Below, piece by piece: positions 5,708 through 6,636 of a stretch of 6,636 nucleotides of DNA (positions are counted from its first letter, which is position 1; each line of letters opens with the position of its first letter). Both the position numbers and the translations under genes were made by a program. A model generated the notes under the pieces. That model saw only the letters and a program-made list of their open reading frames with translations. It had not been told where the DNA came from and did not search any database. Origin of the DNA: an uncultured Cytophagaceae bacterium. GTDB taxonomy: Bacteria > Bacteroidota > Bacteroidia > Cytophagales > Spirosomataceae. The stretch lies in assembly GCA_903960725.1 (NCBI GenBank), contig CAJCBY010000382.1:1-6636 (forward strand), read 5' to 3'.

Positions 5708-5727
5708 CGAATTTAATTGAAAATTCG
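5708..5727. promoter_or_regulatory. Inverted repeat CGAATTT-N6-AAATTCG, possible operator
   Basis: A perfect 7-bp inverted repeat with a 6-bp spacer lies 38-57 bp upstream of the htrA start and 55 bp upstream of the lysS -7 element. A spaced dyad of this size resembles a binding site for a dimeric regulator. If htrA starts transcription from the weak -7 at 5694-5701, the dyad would cover the spacer and -33 region. The A/T-rich surroundings make chance possible. Confidence 0.35.
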
Positions 5728-5782
5728 CCTCGCACAACCTCATTAACAAGATTTAAGAGTTTTAATTCCCAAAGGAAATGGC

Positions 5783-5790
5783 TAATTTTG
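5783..5790 (+). promoter_or_regulatory. Candidate -7 element of the lysS promoter (TAATTTTG)
   Basis: This is an exact TAnnTTTG match in the same CTAATTTTGT context as the pdhB promoter. It ends 26 bp before the lysS ATG, giving an expected leader of about 20 nt. The -33 side is poor: only TTTA at 5752-5755 or a T-run at 5760-5763 is near the expected spacing. Confidence 0.5.
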
Positions 5791-5816
5791 TGGTTCATTC
5801 GTAAAAACACGTTCAA

Positions 5817-6636
5817 ATGATTTTAAGTGAGCAAGAATTATTGAGGAGACAAAAGCGCCAGGAGTTATTGGCGATGGGAATTGATCCTTATCCTGCACAG
5901 GAATACCCGGTGAATGTTTATTCTGATCAGATTTTGGCAGAATTCAAACCGGAGTCTGGAAACTTCCAGGACGTGGTATTAGCAGGTCGCTTAATGGGCT
6001 TCCGTATCATGGGAAATGCCTCTTTTGCTGAGCTTCAGGACGCGAATGGCCGTATTCAATTGTACTTCCGCCGCGACGACTTATGTCCGGGCGAGGATAA
6101 AACCTTGTACAATACGGTATTTAAAAAGTTATTAGACATCGGTGACATCATCGGTGTAAAAGGATATGTGTTCACGACGCAGATGGGTGAAATTTCCGTT
6201 CACGTACGTGAGTTTACGATTCTCTCCAAAGCCTTAAAGCCACTTCCTGTCGTTAAAGAAGCAGATGGCCAAACCTACGACGCCTTTTCTGATCCAGAAA
6301 TGCGTTACAGACAGCGTTACGTAGATTTAATCGTTAACCCTTCTGTGAAAGACATCTTCATCAAGCGTGCGAAGATCATCTCGACGATGCGTGCGATGTT
6401 TGATGAACGCGGTTGGTTAGAGGTGGAAACACCGGTTTTGCAAGCGGTTCACGGTGGAGCCTCGGCTCGTCCCTTCCAGACCCACCACAATACCTTGGAT
6501 ATGCCTCTTTATTTGCGTATTGCGAATGAATTTTATCTGAAGCGTCTAATCGTTGGTGGTTTTGATGGCGTATATGTGTTTGGTAAAATGTTCCGTAATG
6601 AAGGAATGGACCGTACGCACAACCCTGAATTTACCT
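5817..6636 (+). CDS. lysS: Lysyl-tRNA synthetase, class II (LysS), 3'-truncated by the window edge
   Basis: LysS attaches lysine to tRNA(Lys) in the cytosol. The frame runs open from ATG 5817 through the last base; 273 complete residues are visible of about 500 or more expected. The start [17 protein letters not shown] begins the usual N-terminal helix. The OB-fold anticodon-binding domain follows (about 50-155: [29 protein letters not shown]). The catalytic domain opens with [14 protein letters not shown] (about 160-173), motif 1 with [10 protein letters not shown] (about 198-208), then [17 protein letters not shown] and [14 protein letters not shown]. The window ends inside motif 2, [15 protein letters not shown] (259-273), whose Arg260 contacts ATP in this family. 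The [10 protein letters not shown] form, rather than the E. coli-like ISVRHNPEFT, matches what I recall of Bacteroidota LysS. The gene is divergent from htrA, with its own candidate promoter just upstream. Confidence 0.97.
   Translation, partial: MILSEQELLRRQKRQELLAMGIDPYPAQEYPVNVYSDQILAEFKPESGNFQDVVLAGRLMGFRIMGNASFAELQDANGRIQLYFRRDDLCPGEDKTLYNTVFKKLLDIGDIIGVKGYVFTTQMGEISVHVREFTILSKALKPLPVVKEADGQTYDAFSDPEMRYRQRYVDLIVNPSVKDIFIKRAKIISTMRAMFDERGWLEVETPVLQAVHGGASARPFQTHHNTLDMPLYLRIANEFYLKRLIVGGFDGVYVFGKMFRNEGMDRTHNPEFT

Overview
The window looks like chromosomal core-gene DNA from a member of the Bacteroidota, most likely the Cytophagales. The clues are Bacteroidota-type forms of GltX, PdhB, LysS and a two-PDZ HtrA, A/T-rich leaders without Shine-Dalgarno sequences, and promoter octamers fitting the Bacteroidota -7 consensus TAnnTTTG. 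The genus cannot be fixed from the sequence alone. No phage, transposase, CRISPR, tRNA or rRNA gene is visible.

Layout. Positions 1-1800 (+) hold a tight translation-related operon: the 3' part of gltX (glutamyl-tRNA synthetase), a 60-residue unidentified protein 6 bp downstream, and gatC (tRNA amidotransferase subunit C), which overlaps that small gene by 11 bp. After an 11-bp convergent gap comes aroB (3-dehydroquinate synthase, - strand, 1812-2840). A 110-bp divergent intergenic region (2841-2950) carries back-to-back TAATTTTG promoters for aroB and for pdhB (pyruvate dehydrogenase E1 beta, + strand, 2951-3934). pdhB ends at a strong hairpin terminator (3946-3992) that is A/T-flanked on both sides and so can serve both strands. 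htrA/degP (- strand, 4189-5670) converges on it. The divergent region 5671-5816 precedes lysS (+, 5817 to the window end, 3' truncated).

The genes are housekeeping: aminoacyl-tRNA supply (GltX, GatC, LysS), the shikimate pathway (AroB), pyruvate to acetyl-CoA (PdhB) and envelope protein quality control (HtrA). GltX and GatC may cooperate, since GatCAB amidates Glu-tRNA(Gln) made by a non-discriminating GltX; gatA and gatB are not in the window.

The unusual part is the 254-bp spacer between pdhB and htrA. Beyond the terminator it contains a short heptad array (CAGTnnn), a 23-nt hairpin, and a 136-bp palindromic element (4044-4179). The element's two arms are each five 7-bp units (CAAAGnn / CTTTGnn) around a core of three small hairpins. 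Two of these hairpins differ from each other by paired G-C/C-G swaps that keep each one self-complementary, which points to selection or templating of structure. It looks like a mobile or dispersed REP/MITE-like repeat rather than random spacer, and it would form the 3' untranslated region of the htrA transcript.
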